DNA of 64,000 bases from Trinickia acidisoli (GTDB taxonomy: Bacteria > Pseudomonadota > Gammaproteobacteria > Burkholderiales > Burkholderiaceae). Below the pieces are notes generated by a model that was not told the origin of the DNA, made no database searches, and worked only from the letters and a program-made list of their open reading frames with translations. Each line of letters begins with the position of its first letter. Position 1 is the first letter of the stretch. The translations under genes were made by a program, and so were the position numbers. Positions 15,983 to 24,395 of this stretch are shown piece by piece. The stretch covers positions 62,001 to 126,000 of the forward strand of contig NZ_JAFLRG010000001.1 of the NCBI RefSeq assembly GCF_017315725.1. Direction: 5' to 3'.

Positions 15983-17424
15983 GACGGCCTGCGCGTTCGC
16001 TTGCGGTTCGCATCGCGTTATCGTTTGCCGTGATCGTCTGCGTGGTGGTCGGCATGGTGGGGGCGGCGCTGTATCACGCAACCAACCGCGCATTGTCCAC
16101 GCGCGCCGACTATCAATTGATCGCCCGCGTCGAGCATTTTCGCTCGCTGCTGCACGATCTTTATACGATCAAGGAAATCGAAGCACGGCCCAGGCTCTTC
16201 GAGACGATGCTCGGCGACAGCCAGGACGTCATCATTTTCAGGCGTCCGGGTTCGACGCCGTTCATCGACGTGAATCCGGACCACATGGCGCTGCCGCCGT
16301 TCCGTATCGTGCCGATTGCGCAGCATGTCGGGCTCGACGCGCTGTATGAGGGGAAGCGCCCCGACGGCATCCGCATGCGCTGGGTTGCCGCGCAAGCGCA
16401 AATCGGCAATAGCGGCGAGGTGGTGCAGATCATCGCCGCCCATGTGATGACGCAAGAAGCGCGCGTGCTGTCGGTGTATCTCACTCGGGTCTGGATTACG
16501 GTCATCTGCGCGGTGCTGATCACGCTCGCGCTTGCCTATTGGGTCACGAGCCGCGGGCTGATGCCCTTGAGATCGATGGCCGACAAGGCTGCGGAAATTT
16601 CGCCGAACCGCATGTCGGCGCGACTCGAAGTGGCGCGCGCGCCGACGGAGTTGCAAAGCCTCGCCGCATCGTTCAATGCGATGCTCGATCGTCTCGAACA
16701 TGGTTACGCGCGCTTATTGCAGTTCTCCGCCGATCTCGCGCATGAGTTGCGCACACCTATCGGTGTGCTGATCGGTGAGACACAAGTGACGCTCGCGCAC
16801 GAACGCAGCACCGCGGAGTATCGCAACGTGCTCGAATCGAATCTGGAAGAACTCGAGCGGCTTGCGCGCATTGCGCAAAACATCCTGTTTCTCGCACAGG
16901 CGGATCATGGACCGCAACGTATCGATCGCGAGCGCATCGATATTCGCGACGAACTCGAGGCAATCGCCGAATACTTCGACGGCATTGCGGACGAGCGGCA
17001 TATCACGTTCCAAATCGATGCTACGGGTGAAATGGTTGCGAACGCAATCATGTGCCGGCGAGCGCTCGGCAACGTCGTCGTCAACGCGGTGCGTTACGCC
17101 GAAGCGGGCACAGTAGTGCGAATGCGCGGGCATTCGGACGAAACGGGTGCGTGCATCGTCATTGGCAATCGCGGGCCACGCATCGAGCGCGACGAACTCG
17201 CGCGCCTGTTCGACCGCTTCTATCGCGGCGACGCGGCCCGCAGCGAGTTCACCGAATCGAGCGGGCTCGGTTTGTCGATCGTGCAGGCCATCATGCATCT
17301 GCACGGCGCAAGCGTGTCGGCCGATTGCTCGCCCGACGGATGGATCGAATTTACTTTGCGCTTTCCGCGCGAGGTGGATAGTGCAATGGCGCCCGGCGGG
17401 GAAGATGGGGTCTCGGTGCGGTAA
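15979..17424 (+). CDS. Sensor histidine kinase (heavy-metal/oxidant type)
   Basis: The product is 481 residues from a TTG that overlaps the regulator stop (TTGA). Reading from there gives a basic start [20 protein letters not shown] and the first membrane helix. A periplasmic loop of ~130 residues follows, then a second helix ([19 protein letters not shown]) and HAMP. The H-box is [13 protein letters not shown]. The ATPase motifs are [20 protein letters not shown] and [10 protein letters not shown]. The architecture is that of CusS/IrlS kinases. An upstream ATG in this frame lies inside the regulator gene and I reject it. Confidence 0.88.
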   Translation: MRRPARSLAVRIALSFAVIVCVVVGMVGAALYHATNRALSTRADYQLIARVEHFRSLLHDLYTIKEIEARPRLFETMLGDSQDVIIFRRPGSTPFIDVNPDHMALPPFRIVPIAQHVGLDALYEGKRPDGIRMRWVAAQAQIGNSGEVVQIIAAHVMTQEARVLSVYLTRVWITVICAVLITLALAYWVTSRGLMPLRSMADKAAEISPNRMSARLEVARAPTELQSLAASFNAMLDRLEHGYARLLQFSADLAHELRTPIGVLIGETQVTLAHERSTAEYRNVLESNLEELERLARIAQNILFLAQADHGPQRIDRERIDIRDELEAIAEYFDGIADERHITFQIDATGEMVANAIMCRRALGNVVVNAVRYAEAGTVVRMRGHSDETGACIVIGNRGPRIERDELARLFDRFYRGDAARSEFTESSGLGLSIVQAIMHLHGASVSADCSPDGWIEFTLRFPREVDSAMAPGGEDGVSVR

Positions 17425-17428
17425 GGCG

Positions 17429-18979
17429 CTACGCCACCGGGTGTCCTAACTCCGCCAACCGATCTTTTACCGCGCGTTGGGCTTCCGGCGGGAGGTACAG
17501 GTACTTGAGATTGCGCGCGAACGCAGCTAGCGGCTCGCGGCGATACTCGGCAGGTAGCTGTGCAGTCTGGTCCAAGATGCGGCCTGCCGATTCCGCGTAC
17601 GGGAATTGCCTGAGTTGGTCGGCGAGCATGGTCAGCGTATCGATACGATCCTCGACCGGGAGGCGCACCGTCTGATCCACGATGCGGTTGAGCGCTGACT
17701 GACGCCCGGCGCCTGGCAGCCACGCGATCCTGCGTCCGAGCGCGGCCAAGAGTTGGCCGTGGTCCCTTGCCGGCAATCGCTCGGCCTGGCCCGCGAGGTA
17801 GTCGAATGCCGGCATCTGCTTGGAGTCCGGTAGCTGATCGACCACGTGGGCGAGCATCCGCAACGGTTCGCCGCGATGCTCCGCGGGCAGGCGTTCAGTT
17901 TCGTTGGAAATTCGGTCGAACGCTGGCGGCCGTTCGGCTTCCGGTAGCGCCCTAATCTCAAAGGCGAGGGAATCCAAGAGCCGGCTGCGAGGTTCGGCGG
18001 GCAACGCTCGACTCTGAATGAAAATCCGGTCGAACATCGGCTGCTGCTCGATGGCGGGCAACGCCCGAAGACTGTCTGCGAGCGCAATCAAGGGTTCGGC
18101 GCGGTGTTCGGTGCGCAGTCGCGTGAGTTGGGCGAGGATGCGATTGCACATCGGCAGCCGCCCGGCATCCGAGAACTGTCCTATCTCGCGTGCGAGTGCG
18201 GCCAAGGGCTTACTGCGATGTTCGATGGGGAGTTGCTCGATCTGACCTAAGATGCGGACCGACGCCGGCAGGCGATGGGCACTCGGGAGCGACTCCATCT
18301 CTCTTGCGAGCGCAGCCAAGGGCGAACTGCGATGCTCGGGAGGCAGTTGTTCTGTTTGAGCGAAGACATGATCGAATGTCTGCAACCGCTTGCCTGCCGG
18401 GAGCGATCCTATGTGGCGGGCGAGTTCCTTCAAGGGCTGACTGCGATCCTCGACCGGCAACTGCTCGACCTGACCGAGGAGACGGTTGGATGCCGGTAGC
18501 CGCTGGCCGTTCGGAAGCCACCCTATCGTGTATGCCAACTCATCCAAGGGTTGGCTGCGATGGTCAAGGGGCAGTTGCTCGATGTGGGCGGCGATGCTGT
18601 CGAACGCCCGACTGCGCTTGGATTCCGGCAACTCGACGATCCGCTTCGACAGGAGCGTCAGGAGATCGCGCCGCAAGGGAGCACGCTCAATCAGGGCGAT
18701 CTGCGCAAGCAGTTCGTCGAACTGTTTTGGCGTGCTTATCTGGTCGACGCGTGCTTCGAGCGCGACGGCATCTTCCTTTTGAGGCGCATTGACTCGTACC
18801 CGCGGGTGGATATGGGCTGACGCCAATCGACCTCTCACTACATTAACGAGACCGCTCAAACGCCCAGCGCTTGCGTCGCCGCCGGAAGGAGCGAGCGGCC
18901 GACGCGGCGGAACGGGCGAGGCGGATCCGGGGGGGCCGGGCGGGATGGCGTCACTAGGATTGATCGGCGGGATATCCAT
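17429..18979 (-). CDS. 38-residue helical-repeat protein, paralogue B
   Basis: This 516-residue paralogue of the protein at 11261-12820 has the same plan. Its Pro/Ser-rich N-terminus begins MDIPPINPSDAIPPGPPGSA. The cap is ISTPKQFDELLAQIALIE, followed by about eleven 38-residue units and a closing segment ending RLAELGHPVA. It is convergent with the histidine kinase gene, with only 4 bases between stops. Repeat units at the same position are more alike between paralogues than neighbouring units are within one protein, so whole genes were duplicated. No enzyme motif is visible; a scaffold or host-interaction role is speculation. Confidence 0.75.
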   Translation of the reverse strand: MDIPPINPSDAIPPGPPGSASPVPPRRPLAPSGGDASAGRLSGLVNVVRGRLASAHIHPRVRVNAPQKEDAVALEARVDQISTPKQFDELLAQIALIERAPLRRDLLTLLSKRIVELPESKRSRAFDSIAAHIEQLPLDHRSQPLDELAYTIGWLPNGQRLPASNRLLGQVEQLPVEDRSQPLKELARHIGSLPAGKRLQTFDHVFAQTEQLPPEHRSSPLAALAREMESLPSAHRLPASVRILGQIEQLPIEHRSKPLAALAREIGQFSDAGRLPMCNRILAQLTRLRTEHRAEPLIALADSLRALPAIEQQPMFDRIFIQSRALPAEPRSRLLDSLAFEIRALPEAERPPAFDRISNETERLPAEHRGEPLRMLAHVVDQLPDSKQMPAFDYLAGQAERLPARDHGQLLAALGRRIAWLPGAGRQSALNRIVDQTVRLPVEDRIDTLTMLADQLRQFPYAESAGRILDQTAQLPAEYRREPLAAFARNLKYLYLPPEAQRAVKDRLAELGHPVA

Positions 18980-19006
18980 TTTCGTTTGGCCAAAGTTTCA
19001 TTGCGT

Positions 19007-19081
19007 CATTCGGACCGTAGCGCGCGCGGATGGGGTTCGCCTTCTGTCAACACGAAGCCTTGTGCCTCAAGCCGCAGAAAT
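19007..19081 (-). promoter_or_regulatory. Conserved upstream element of repeat gene B
   Basis: In the gene's direction it runs TTTCTGCGGCTTGAGGCACA, then GGCTTCGTGTTGACAGAAGG and GCTACGGTCCGAATGACG, nearly identical to the block before gene A. It contains the consensus -35 TTGACA. The block ends about 30 bases before the start codon. Beyond its far edge the sequences of the three loci diverge. Confidence 0.5.
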
Positions 19082-19257
19082 GGTTTCGGGCGTCATTTCC
19101 CCTGTTATTTCCCCTGTTTGTTGGTTGGGGGCACTTGCGATTTGCCGCAAGGAAGGCTGCATGCCAAGGGCGCCGTCGACGCGGAAAGCGTCCGAAACCA
19201 AGCGGACAGGCGTCGCTCGTGTTCACTTCTCGGTGATCCTGCGTACTCGAGCCGATC

Positions 19258-19386
19258 GCCGATCGTACCTACAGCGGCGAGTTCAAAGTTCGGATTCCGC
19301 CGCAGGCGCATCGCGCGTTGGTGATACAGGCGGCCGAGCAAGGGGCTAGCTTGAATCGCCTAGCGAGCGCGAAGCTCTGCGCTTGA
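19258..19386 (+). pseudogene. C-terminal remnant of HicB-like antitoxin
   Basis: The frame DRTYSGEFKVRIPPQAHRAL followed by VIQAAEQGASLNRLASAKLC and a stop is the ribbon-helix-helix end of the HicB-type antitoxins that carry an Arc-like C-terminal domain. The N-terminal RNase-H-like half and any hicA partner are absent. A start may be lost in the preceding ~180 bases (19082-19257), where I see no intact gene. This is another decayed toxin-antitoxin unit at the flank of a repeat gene. Confidence 0.65.
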
Positions 19387-19471
19387 CCTCGTTGCCAGTC
19401 CCTACGCGTCGTCGCTGTTTGAGCCTGATTCGCGAGCGCTTGCGATTCTCGGAAAGACGGACAACCGGTGT

Positions 19472-21010
19472 TTATGTCACGCGATGCCCGAGTTCCGCCA
19501 ACCGGATTTTTGCCATGCGCCGGTCTGTGATCGATCGAAGGAACGAGAGGCTGCTCGCGAGTGCCGCCAGAGGGGCGTTGCTGTGCTCGGCGGGCAATTG
19601 CGCAGCCTGATCCGAGATGTCGTCGAATGCCGGCAATTGTTCGGCGCGCGGCAATCTATCGAGTTCGTGGGTGAGTATGGTCAGAACGCGGCTACGATCC
19701 TGCGCGGGAAGTGACTCGGCCTGATTCAAAATGCGACGAAATGCCGGCAGATGTCCGGCGCCCGGCAGCAACGTGATCCTGTTTGCGAGCGCGGCCAAGA
19801 GCGGGCCGCGGAGATTGGCCGGCAGTCGTTCGGCCTGACCCGCGAGCGCGTTGAACGCCGGCACCCGCTCGGGGTCCAGTTGCGCCCCGATCACATCGGC
19901 GAGCGCTCGGAGGGGCTCGCCGCGTTGTTGCTCGGGCAGGTCGCTAGCCGCGTTAAAAGCGTCGTCGAACGCCTGCATCCGCTCAGGGGGCGCCAGCGAT
20001 CCGATCGCATCGGCGAGTGTTCCTACGAGCTTGGCCCGATGCGCCTCAGGCAGGTCCCTAGCCGCGCGAACAATGCGGCCGAGCGCCGGTTGCTGTTCGT
20101 CGGCCGGTAGCTCTCCGACCGCAAAGGCAAGCGTTCCCAAGAGTTGGCCGTGACGTTCGGCGGGCAACGATCTGGCCTGATTGAAAATGCGATCGAATGC
20201 CGATAGCCGCTCGGCGATCGGCCGCCCCCCGATGCTGTCTGCGAGCGCGGCCAAGGGTTCGCCGCGATGCTCAGCGCGCAGTTGTCCAACCTCAGCGAGG
20301 ACACGGTTGAACGTGGGTTGCTGGTGAGCATACGGGAGCCAATCTATCTCGCGTGCGAGCGCGGCCAAGGGCTGACTGCGATATTCGATAGGCAATTGCT
20401 CCATCCGAGCGAAGACGCGGCCGATCGCCGGCGGGCGGTGCGCATCCTGGAGCCGCTTTATTTCCCTTGCGAGCGTGGTCAAGGGTTCGCTGTGATGGTC
20501 AACCGGCAGTCGTCCGATTTGGTCGAGGGCGCGGTTGAATGTCGGCAGCAGCCGGAAATGCGAGAGATGCTCCATCCCGCTCAGGAGTTCGGCCAAGGGC
20601 TGACTGCGATGGTCAACGGGTAGCCGCGCGATTTGATCGAGCACGCTGTCGAACGCGTCCGTTCGCGTGGAGGCCGGCAGTTTGGCGATTCGGTTCGATA
20701 GCGATGCCAAGAGATCACGCCGCGAGGGGACATCCTTGGTTCGGCTGATCTGCTGCAGCACCGCGTCGAATTCCGCGGGAGTGCTTACCTGGCCTACTTG
20801 CGCTTCGAGCGCGGCAGCGCCTCCCCGAGAAACGTCGGCTCGCACCCGCGGGCGGGTACGAGTTCCGATACCCATGAGATCGTTCAGACACCCAGGGTTT
20901 TGATTACCGCTGGAAGGGTCGGCCGACTTAGGCGACGAAGACGAAGAGGATTCGGAAGCGCCCGGCGAGATGGCATCGGCATTATTCGAATCGATCCGCG
21001 AATCACCCAT
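19472..21010 (-). CDS. 38-residue helical-repeat protein, paralogue C
   Basis: This 512-residue third paralogue has the same design but is the most diverged. The N-terminus is Ser/Asp-rich (MGDSRIDSNNADAISPGASE) and the cap is VSTPAEFDAVLQQISRTKD. About eleven repeats follow, and the end (KIRLAELGHRVT) is close to that of paralogue B. In several units the second half reads AFDRIFNQARSLPAERHGQL. It has no signal peptide or membrane helix. The upstream element overlaps the stop codon of the MFS exporter gene, which shows how tightly the duplicated unit was fitted between existing genes. Confidence 0.75.
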   Translation of the reverse strand: MGDSRIDSNNADAISPGASESSSSSSPKSADPSSGNQNPGCLNDLMGIGTRTRPRVRADVSRGGAAALEAQVGQVSTPAEFDAVLQQISRTKDVPSRRDLLASLSNRIAKLPASTRTDAFDSVLDQIARLPVDHRSQPLAELLSGMEHLSHFRLLPTFNRALDQIGRLPVDHHSEPLTTLAREIKRLQDAHRPPAIGRVFARMEQLPIEYRSQPLAALAREIDWLPYAHQQPTFNRVLAEVGQLRAEHRGEPLAALADSIGGRPIAERLSAFDRIFNQARSLPAERHGQLLGTLAFAVGELPADEQQPALGRIVRAARDLPEAHRAKLVGTLADAIGSLAPPERMQAFDDAFNAASDLPEQQRGEPLRALADVIGAQLDPERVPAFNALAGQAERLPANLRGPLLAALANRITLLPGAGHLPAFRRILNQAESLPAQDRSRVLTILTHELDRLPRAEQLPAFDDISDQAAQLPAEHSNAPLAALASSLSFLRSITDRRMAKIRLAELGHRVT

Positions 21011-21035
21011 CTTCGTCTCACCAAGGCTTCGTTTC

Positions 21036-21111
21036 CGAATTCGGACCGTAGCCCATGATGAGGGTGTTTGCCTTCCGTCAACGCGAAGGCGCGTGGGTCA
21101 GGCCGCAGAAA
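21036..21111 (-). promoter_or_regulatory. Conserved upstream element of repeat gene C
   Basis: In the gene's direction: GTTTCTGCGGCCTGACCCAC, then CTTCGCGTTGACGGAAGGCA and GGGCTACGGTCCGAATTC. The first part contains the TGA stop of the upstream MFS gene. It aligns with the blocks before paralogues A and B with some substitutions. The GTTGACGGAAGGC core is the best-kept part. Confidence 0.45.
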
Positions 21112-22366
21112 CGTTGGCTTTGTCGCGAGCGACGTGCTCGCCTTCCAATTGCGACAGGTGCCGCAGCAGTTTCGTGACCACGACGACAACCGTGACGGCG
21201 AGAATCACGAAGAACACCGCGAGCGGCAGCAGCGTGCGCACCGAGACGAAGCCGGCCAGCCCCATCATCGCCGAGGAGACGAGTAGCAGCGCGCAGCCGA
21301 GAATCGCACTCGTCAAGCCCGCGATATGGGGGAACAGCGAATTGCCCTTGGCCATCAGCGTGGGATACATCGTGCCGGCGCAAAGACCCATCACGAGCAC
21401 CGGCGTAGCGAGCGTCCATACGCGCAGGCCGATCGTCGACGCGAGCACGAGCATCGTGATCGACGCCACCACCATCACCCACGCCCCGACACGCAGCCGC
21501 GTCTCCGCGCTAGGCAGCCGCGGGCCGTGGAGACGATTGGAGAGCCCGCCGAGGAAGTACATGAAACCGATCCCGAGCGCGAGATAGCCGAAGTAGGTCG
21601 GTTGTTTATGCAGCGTGCTCTGGACCATGAACGGCCCGACGATATTGAATACGAGCAGGATGCTGTAGCAGATCCCTTGCGCGAGAAAGCAGCTTTGGAA
21701 AACAGGGCTCGACAGCACCAGCTTTGCGTTCCGCGCGAGCGTGCGCGGCTCCAAATGCACCGGCGATTGCAGCGTCTCGCGATAACGCCAGAGTACGCCC
21801 CACATGACGAGCGAATAGACGAGCAAAAACACGAGACACGCGTGCCAGCCGAACCATGTCTGCAGATGCGCGCCGATCACGGGGGCGACGATCGGTGCGA
21901 GCCCCCATGCGATCGACATGTAGGTGAACGCATGCATCAATGCCTGCCCGGCGAACGAATCGGTAATGATCGCCTTGGCAAGCAAGTTCGTCGCGGCGAT
22001 ACCGAAACCCTGCAGGCACCGCGCGAGGATGAACGTTTCGAGGTTCGTCGCGACGAGCGACAGCGCACAGCCGATCGTGTAGGCGATGAGGCCGAAGGCA
22101 AGCACGCGCTTGCGTCCATACGCGTCGGAGATCGGGCCGAACATGAGTTGACCGAGCGCATAGGCGGCCATGTAACCGGACACGCTCGATTGGATCGCCT
22201 GCGGTGAGATCGCAAAGTAGTGCGCCATCGCGGGCAGCGCCGGTACGTAGATGTCGATCGCCAGTTGCCCCGCGGATGCGAACAGGCAAATCAGGATCAG
22301 CAGGAAGCGCGGCGAATTGTGGGGCGGCAAGGGCGTGGCAAAGCGGTTGGGGATATTGGGAGTCAT
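21098..22366 (-). CDS. Bcr/CflA-family MFS drug exporter
   Basis: The product is about 422 residues from the ATG at 22366 (MTPNIPNRFATPLPPHNSPR). An in-frame ATG at 22420 with a GGGTGAC upstream is a possible alternative. Twelve hydrophobic helices are visible. Helix 1 carries LFASAGQLAIDIYVPALPAM, the DxYLPA-type signature of Bcr/CflA proteins. The loop after helix 2 is GPISDAYGRKRVL, the MFS motif A. These proton antiporters export small drugs such as bicyclomycin or sulfonamides; the true substrate is not evident. It is a single gene, not in an operon with the repeat protein. Confidence 0.82.
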   Translation of the reverse strand: MTPNIPNRFATPLPPHNSPRFLLILICLFASAGQLAIDIYVPALPAMAHYFAISPQAIQSSVSGYMAAYALGQLMFGPISDAYGRKRVLAFGLIAYTIGCALSLVATNLETFILARCLQGFGIAATNLLAKAIITDSFAGQALMHAFTYMSIAWGLAPIVAPVIGAHLQTWFGWHACLVFLLVYSLVMWGVLWRYRETLQSPVHLEPRTLARNAKLVLSSPVFQSCFLAQGICYSILLVFNIVGPFMVQSTLHKQPTYFGYLALGIGFMYFLGGLSNRLHGPRLPSAETRLRVGAWVMVVASITMLVLASTIGLRVWTLATPVLVMGLCAGTMYPTLMAKGNSLFPHIAGLTSAILGCALLLVSSAMMGLAGFVSVRTLLPLAVFFVILAVTVVVVVTKLLRHLSQLEGEHVARDKANVSAA

Positions 22367-22545
22367 CACGGCGTCGAAAGGGGGCGGCACCGAACGGGTC
22401 CTTCGCTCGACGGCCGGCATGAAACTGTCACCCGCTATTGTAGTGAGTGGCGGGGGAACTTGCTTTCGGGCGCGCGGCAACGCCGTGTGCGCACCGCAGT
22501 GGCGACGCTGTGATTTGGTGTGTTCGCAAGGTTCCCAGGTGTCGA

Positions 22546-22845
22546 TCAAGCAGAGGCCCTTGTGGCATGCAATTGCAGCCCGAGCGCTTTGATGACCCTC
22601 AGGATGGTGCCGAAGCTAGGATTGCCTTCGGCGGACAACGCTTTGTACAACCCTTCGCGTGAGATCTCTGCATCGCGGGCGACCTGCGACATGCCGCGAG
22701 CACGTGCGATCACGCCGAGTACGTGTGCGATAAAGGCCGGATCGTCGCCGCCCTCAACTAGACAGGCGTCAAAGTATTCGGCGACATCCTCTTCCGTCTT
22801 CAGATGAGCGGCCGAATCCCAGGGCCGGGTTTTGACCTTTTCCAT
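22546..22845 (-). CDS. higA: HigA-type antitoxin
   Basis: The 99-residue protein has a Xre-like helix-turn-helix near its C-terminus (ARARGMSQVARDAEISREGL, YKALSAEGNPSFGTILRVIK), typical of the 'addiction module antidote' proteins that follow RelE-like toxins. The N-terminal part (EEDVAEYFDACLVEGGDDPA) is the expected toxin-contact region. The gene starts 6 bases after the toxin stop, the reversed toxin-first order of higBA operons. Confidence 0.85.
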   Translation of the reverse strand: MEKVKTRPWDSAAHLKTEEDVAEYFDACLVEGGDDPAFIAHVLGVIARARGMSQVARDAEISREGLYKALSAEGNPSFGTILRVIKALGLQLHATRASA

Positions 22846-22851
22846 AGCGAA

Positions 22852-23151
22852 TCACTCCCAATCCAGGTAGCTGAGCATGTTGAAGGCGGTCCGGATATCG
22901 ACGCCTTGCGACGACTTATCGCCGCCGCACAGCAGAACGACCAACATCGTGTCGCGTTGCACGTAGTAGACGCGGTAGCCCGGGCCATGATCGATGCGCA
23001 GCTCGGTAATGGGTGCGCCCACGGATCTCCAATCCCCCGGATTACCCATTGCTAGCCGGTCGATACGCGCCTGAATGCGGCGCTTGGCCATGCGATCGCG
23101 CAGGCCATCGAACCACGCGTCGAATACCTCGGTTGTTCGGATGTTCAGCAT
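22852..23151 (-). CDS. higB: RelE/HigB-type toxin
   Basis: The product is 99 residues from the ATG at 23151 (MLNIRTTEVFDAWFDGLRDR), where family homology begins. A longer open frame upstream is GC-rich chance sequence. It shows the RelE/ParE pattern RIQARIDRLAMGNPGDWRSV, ITELRIDHGPGYRVYYVQRD and VVLLCGGDKSSQ, including the paired arginines and tyrosines. These toxins cut mRNA on the ribosome. With the adjacent higA gene the unit looks intact. The 285 bases upstream to 23436 hold no other gene. Confidence 0.85.
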   Translation of the reverse strand: MLNIRTTEVFDAWFDGLRDRMAKRRIQARIDRLAMGNPGDWRSVGAPITELRIDHGPGYRVYYVQRDTMLVVLLCGGDKSSQGVDIRTAFNMLSYLDWE

Positions 23152-23436
23152 CTGAAGTGTAGTCCAGGGATTACGAATATGTAAACCATGGTTGACGATT
23201 GGATGAGTGAGGGCGTCCCGTGCGTGAGCAAGCTCACGTCCGAAGCGAACTACGCGGAGCGCGGCAACACGACCGTAAACGCATTTGTTCGAATCGCTGC
23301 GGGATAAGGCAAATATCGGACGACGCGCTGTCACGAGGCCGCGCCGCCAATGCCGCGAGCAGGCGGCCCCGCCTCGTAGGAAGCGTCGCGGTGCGGGCGA
23401 GCGCCTCCCCTGCAAGCGCTCCCCATTTTTCGGTTT

Positions 23437-23880
23437 ATGCTTGCCGCGTTCGTGTCCATCGTACGAGGAGACAAAGCTTTGGGCGCCTTCGATCGGCTCG
23501 TTCTTTTTCCCGAAGTGAGCGGTGTTGTCTTAAAGGACGGCAAACCCGTTGTCGGCGCCGAACTCGTGCAGAAAGCGGTGTGGTCGCTGCGCGAAGACAA
23601 GAATCCCGTGCAGCGGACGATAACCGGTGCGGACGGCGCTTTTCGATTTCCGGCAATCCAGCGCGCTGCCTGGTTGCGGCGGCTCATTGCGTCGCAGCCG
23701 ATGGTGCATCAGACGATCACGATCCGTGACGAGGGTGTCGAGTACCTCGCCTGGATGCACGGCAAAGACAGCTACGATCCGAATACCGAACTCGACGGCA
23801 AACGGCTGAACTTGATGTGCGAATTGACCCGGTCGCCGGAAATGGAAGGCACGCACTACGGCATCGGCATGCCGTGCTAA
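23437..23880 (+). CDS. DUF6795-like beta-sandwich protein
   Basis: In this 147-residue protein the central part has the carboxypeptidase-regulatory-like pattern LFPEVSGVVLKDGKPVVGAE, then TGADGAFRFPAI. This is the small beta-sandwich found in DUF6795 proteins. The first ~20 residues are weakly hydrophobic and could be a poor signal or part of a chance upstream extension, so the start is uncertain. Some DUF6795 genes sit near type VI secretion clusters, but none is in this window. It is monocistronic and followed by a perfect inverted repeat. Confidence 0.55.
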   Translation: MLAAFVSIVRGDKALGAFDRLVLFPEVSGVVLKDGKPVVGAELVQKAVWSLREDKNPVQRTITGADGAFRFPAIQRAAWLRRLIASQPMVHQTITIRDEGVEYLAWMHGKDSYDPNTELDGKRLNLMCELTRSPEMEGTHYGIGMPC

Positions 23881-23887
23881 GGCACGG

Positions 23888-23905
23888 CGCGCAATCGATT
23901 GCGCG
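23888..23905 (+). terminator. Possible terminator hairpin after the DUF6795-like gene
   Basis: CGCGCAATCGATTGCGCG is a perfect 18-base palindrome seven bases after the stop codon, followed by GTCATTTT. It could form a stem of up to seven pairs with a short loop. The weak T-run makes an intrinsic terminator uncertain. Confidence 0.35.
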
Positions 23906-24395
23906 GTCATTTTCGATTCCCCTTCGATCTCTCTCTAATGCGCGCGCGGTGCTTTTATTAGTTTTGTATGTCAAGTGAATTAAAAGAATTTGATAATTTT
24001 TGAGAAATATAATTCTCAGTTTTTCTCATCGATCGAAATATCGATATTCGATCTGAGTGCGATGTGTCGCAAATACACGACAACCGCTGACGTGCCAGTG
24101 GCGGTAAACCGTTTGCGTATTGATATCTCAGTCTGAATTGATATTTGTTTACAAATAATTTAACAATTGTTTGTATGATCGCCCCTGAAAATTCAGAAAA
24201 TTCCTCTCCGGCGCGATTGCTCGGCATCGTTATTTCGGCGTGATTTTAAATCGTCCGATCAATGCCGTCTATGCGAGCCGATCGGTATGACCAGCTTGTC
24301 GTCGGCGCCGTCGCCGTCGCCAAGTGGAGCACCGAATTCATGAGCGAGCGCGGTACGAGCGCGCCGACACATAAGCAATTCACGGGGAATCACAG
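23906..24395 (+). promoter_or_regulatory. AT-rich control region of the exopolysaccharide operon
   Basis: These 490 bases contain no gene. From ~23940 to ~24190 the sequence is strikingly AT-rich compared with everything around it, as is common for silencer-bound promoters. At 24150-24175 there is an inverted repeat TACAAATAATT-TAAC-AATTGTTTGTA with 10 of 11 arm positions matching. A good -10 hexamer, TATGAT (24174-24179), overlaps its right end. A repressor on the palindrome would block that promoter. Transcription would leave a ~200-base leader before wecB. The promoter is inferred from sequence alone. Confidence 0.5.

Noticed and set aside
11261..21010. Repeat proteins considered as TAL-like (BAT) or SKWP/HEAT type III effectors
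   Set aside because: TAL-like units are ~33-35 residues with a different consensus and SKWP units are ~42; the 38-residue LPxExR/PLxALA unit fits neither.
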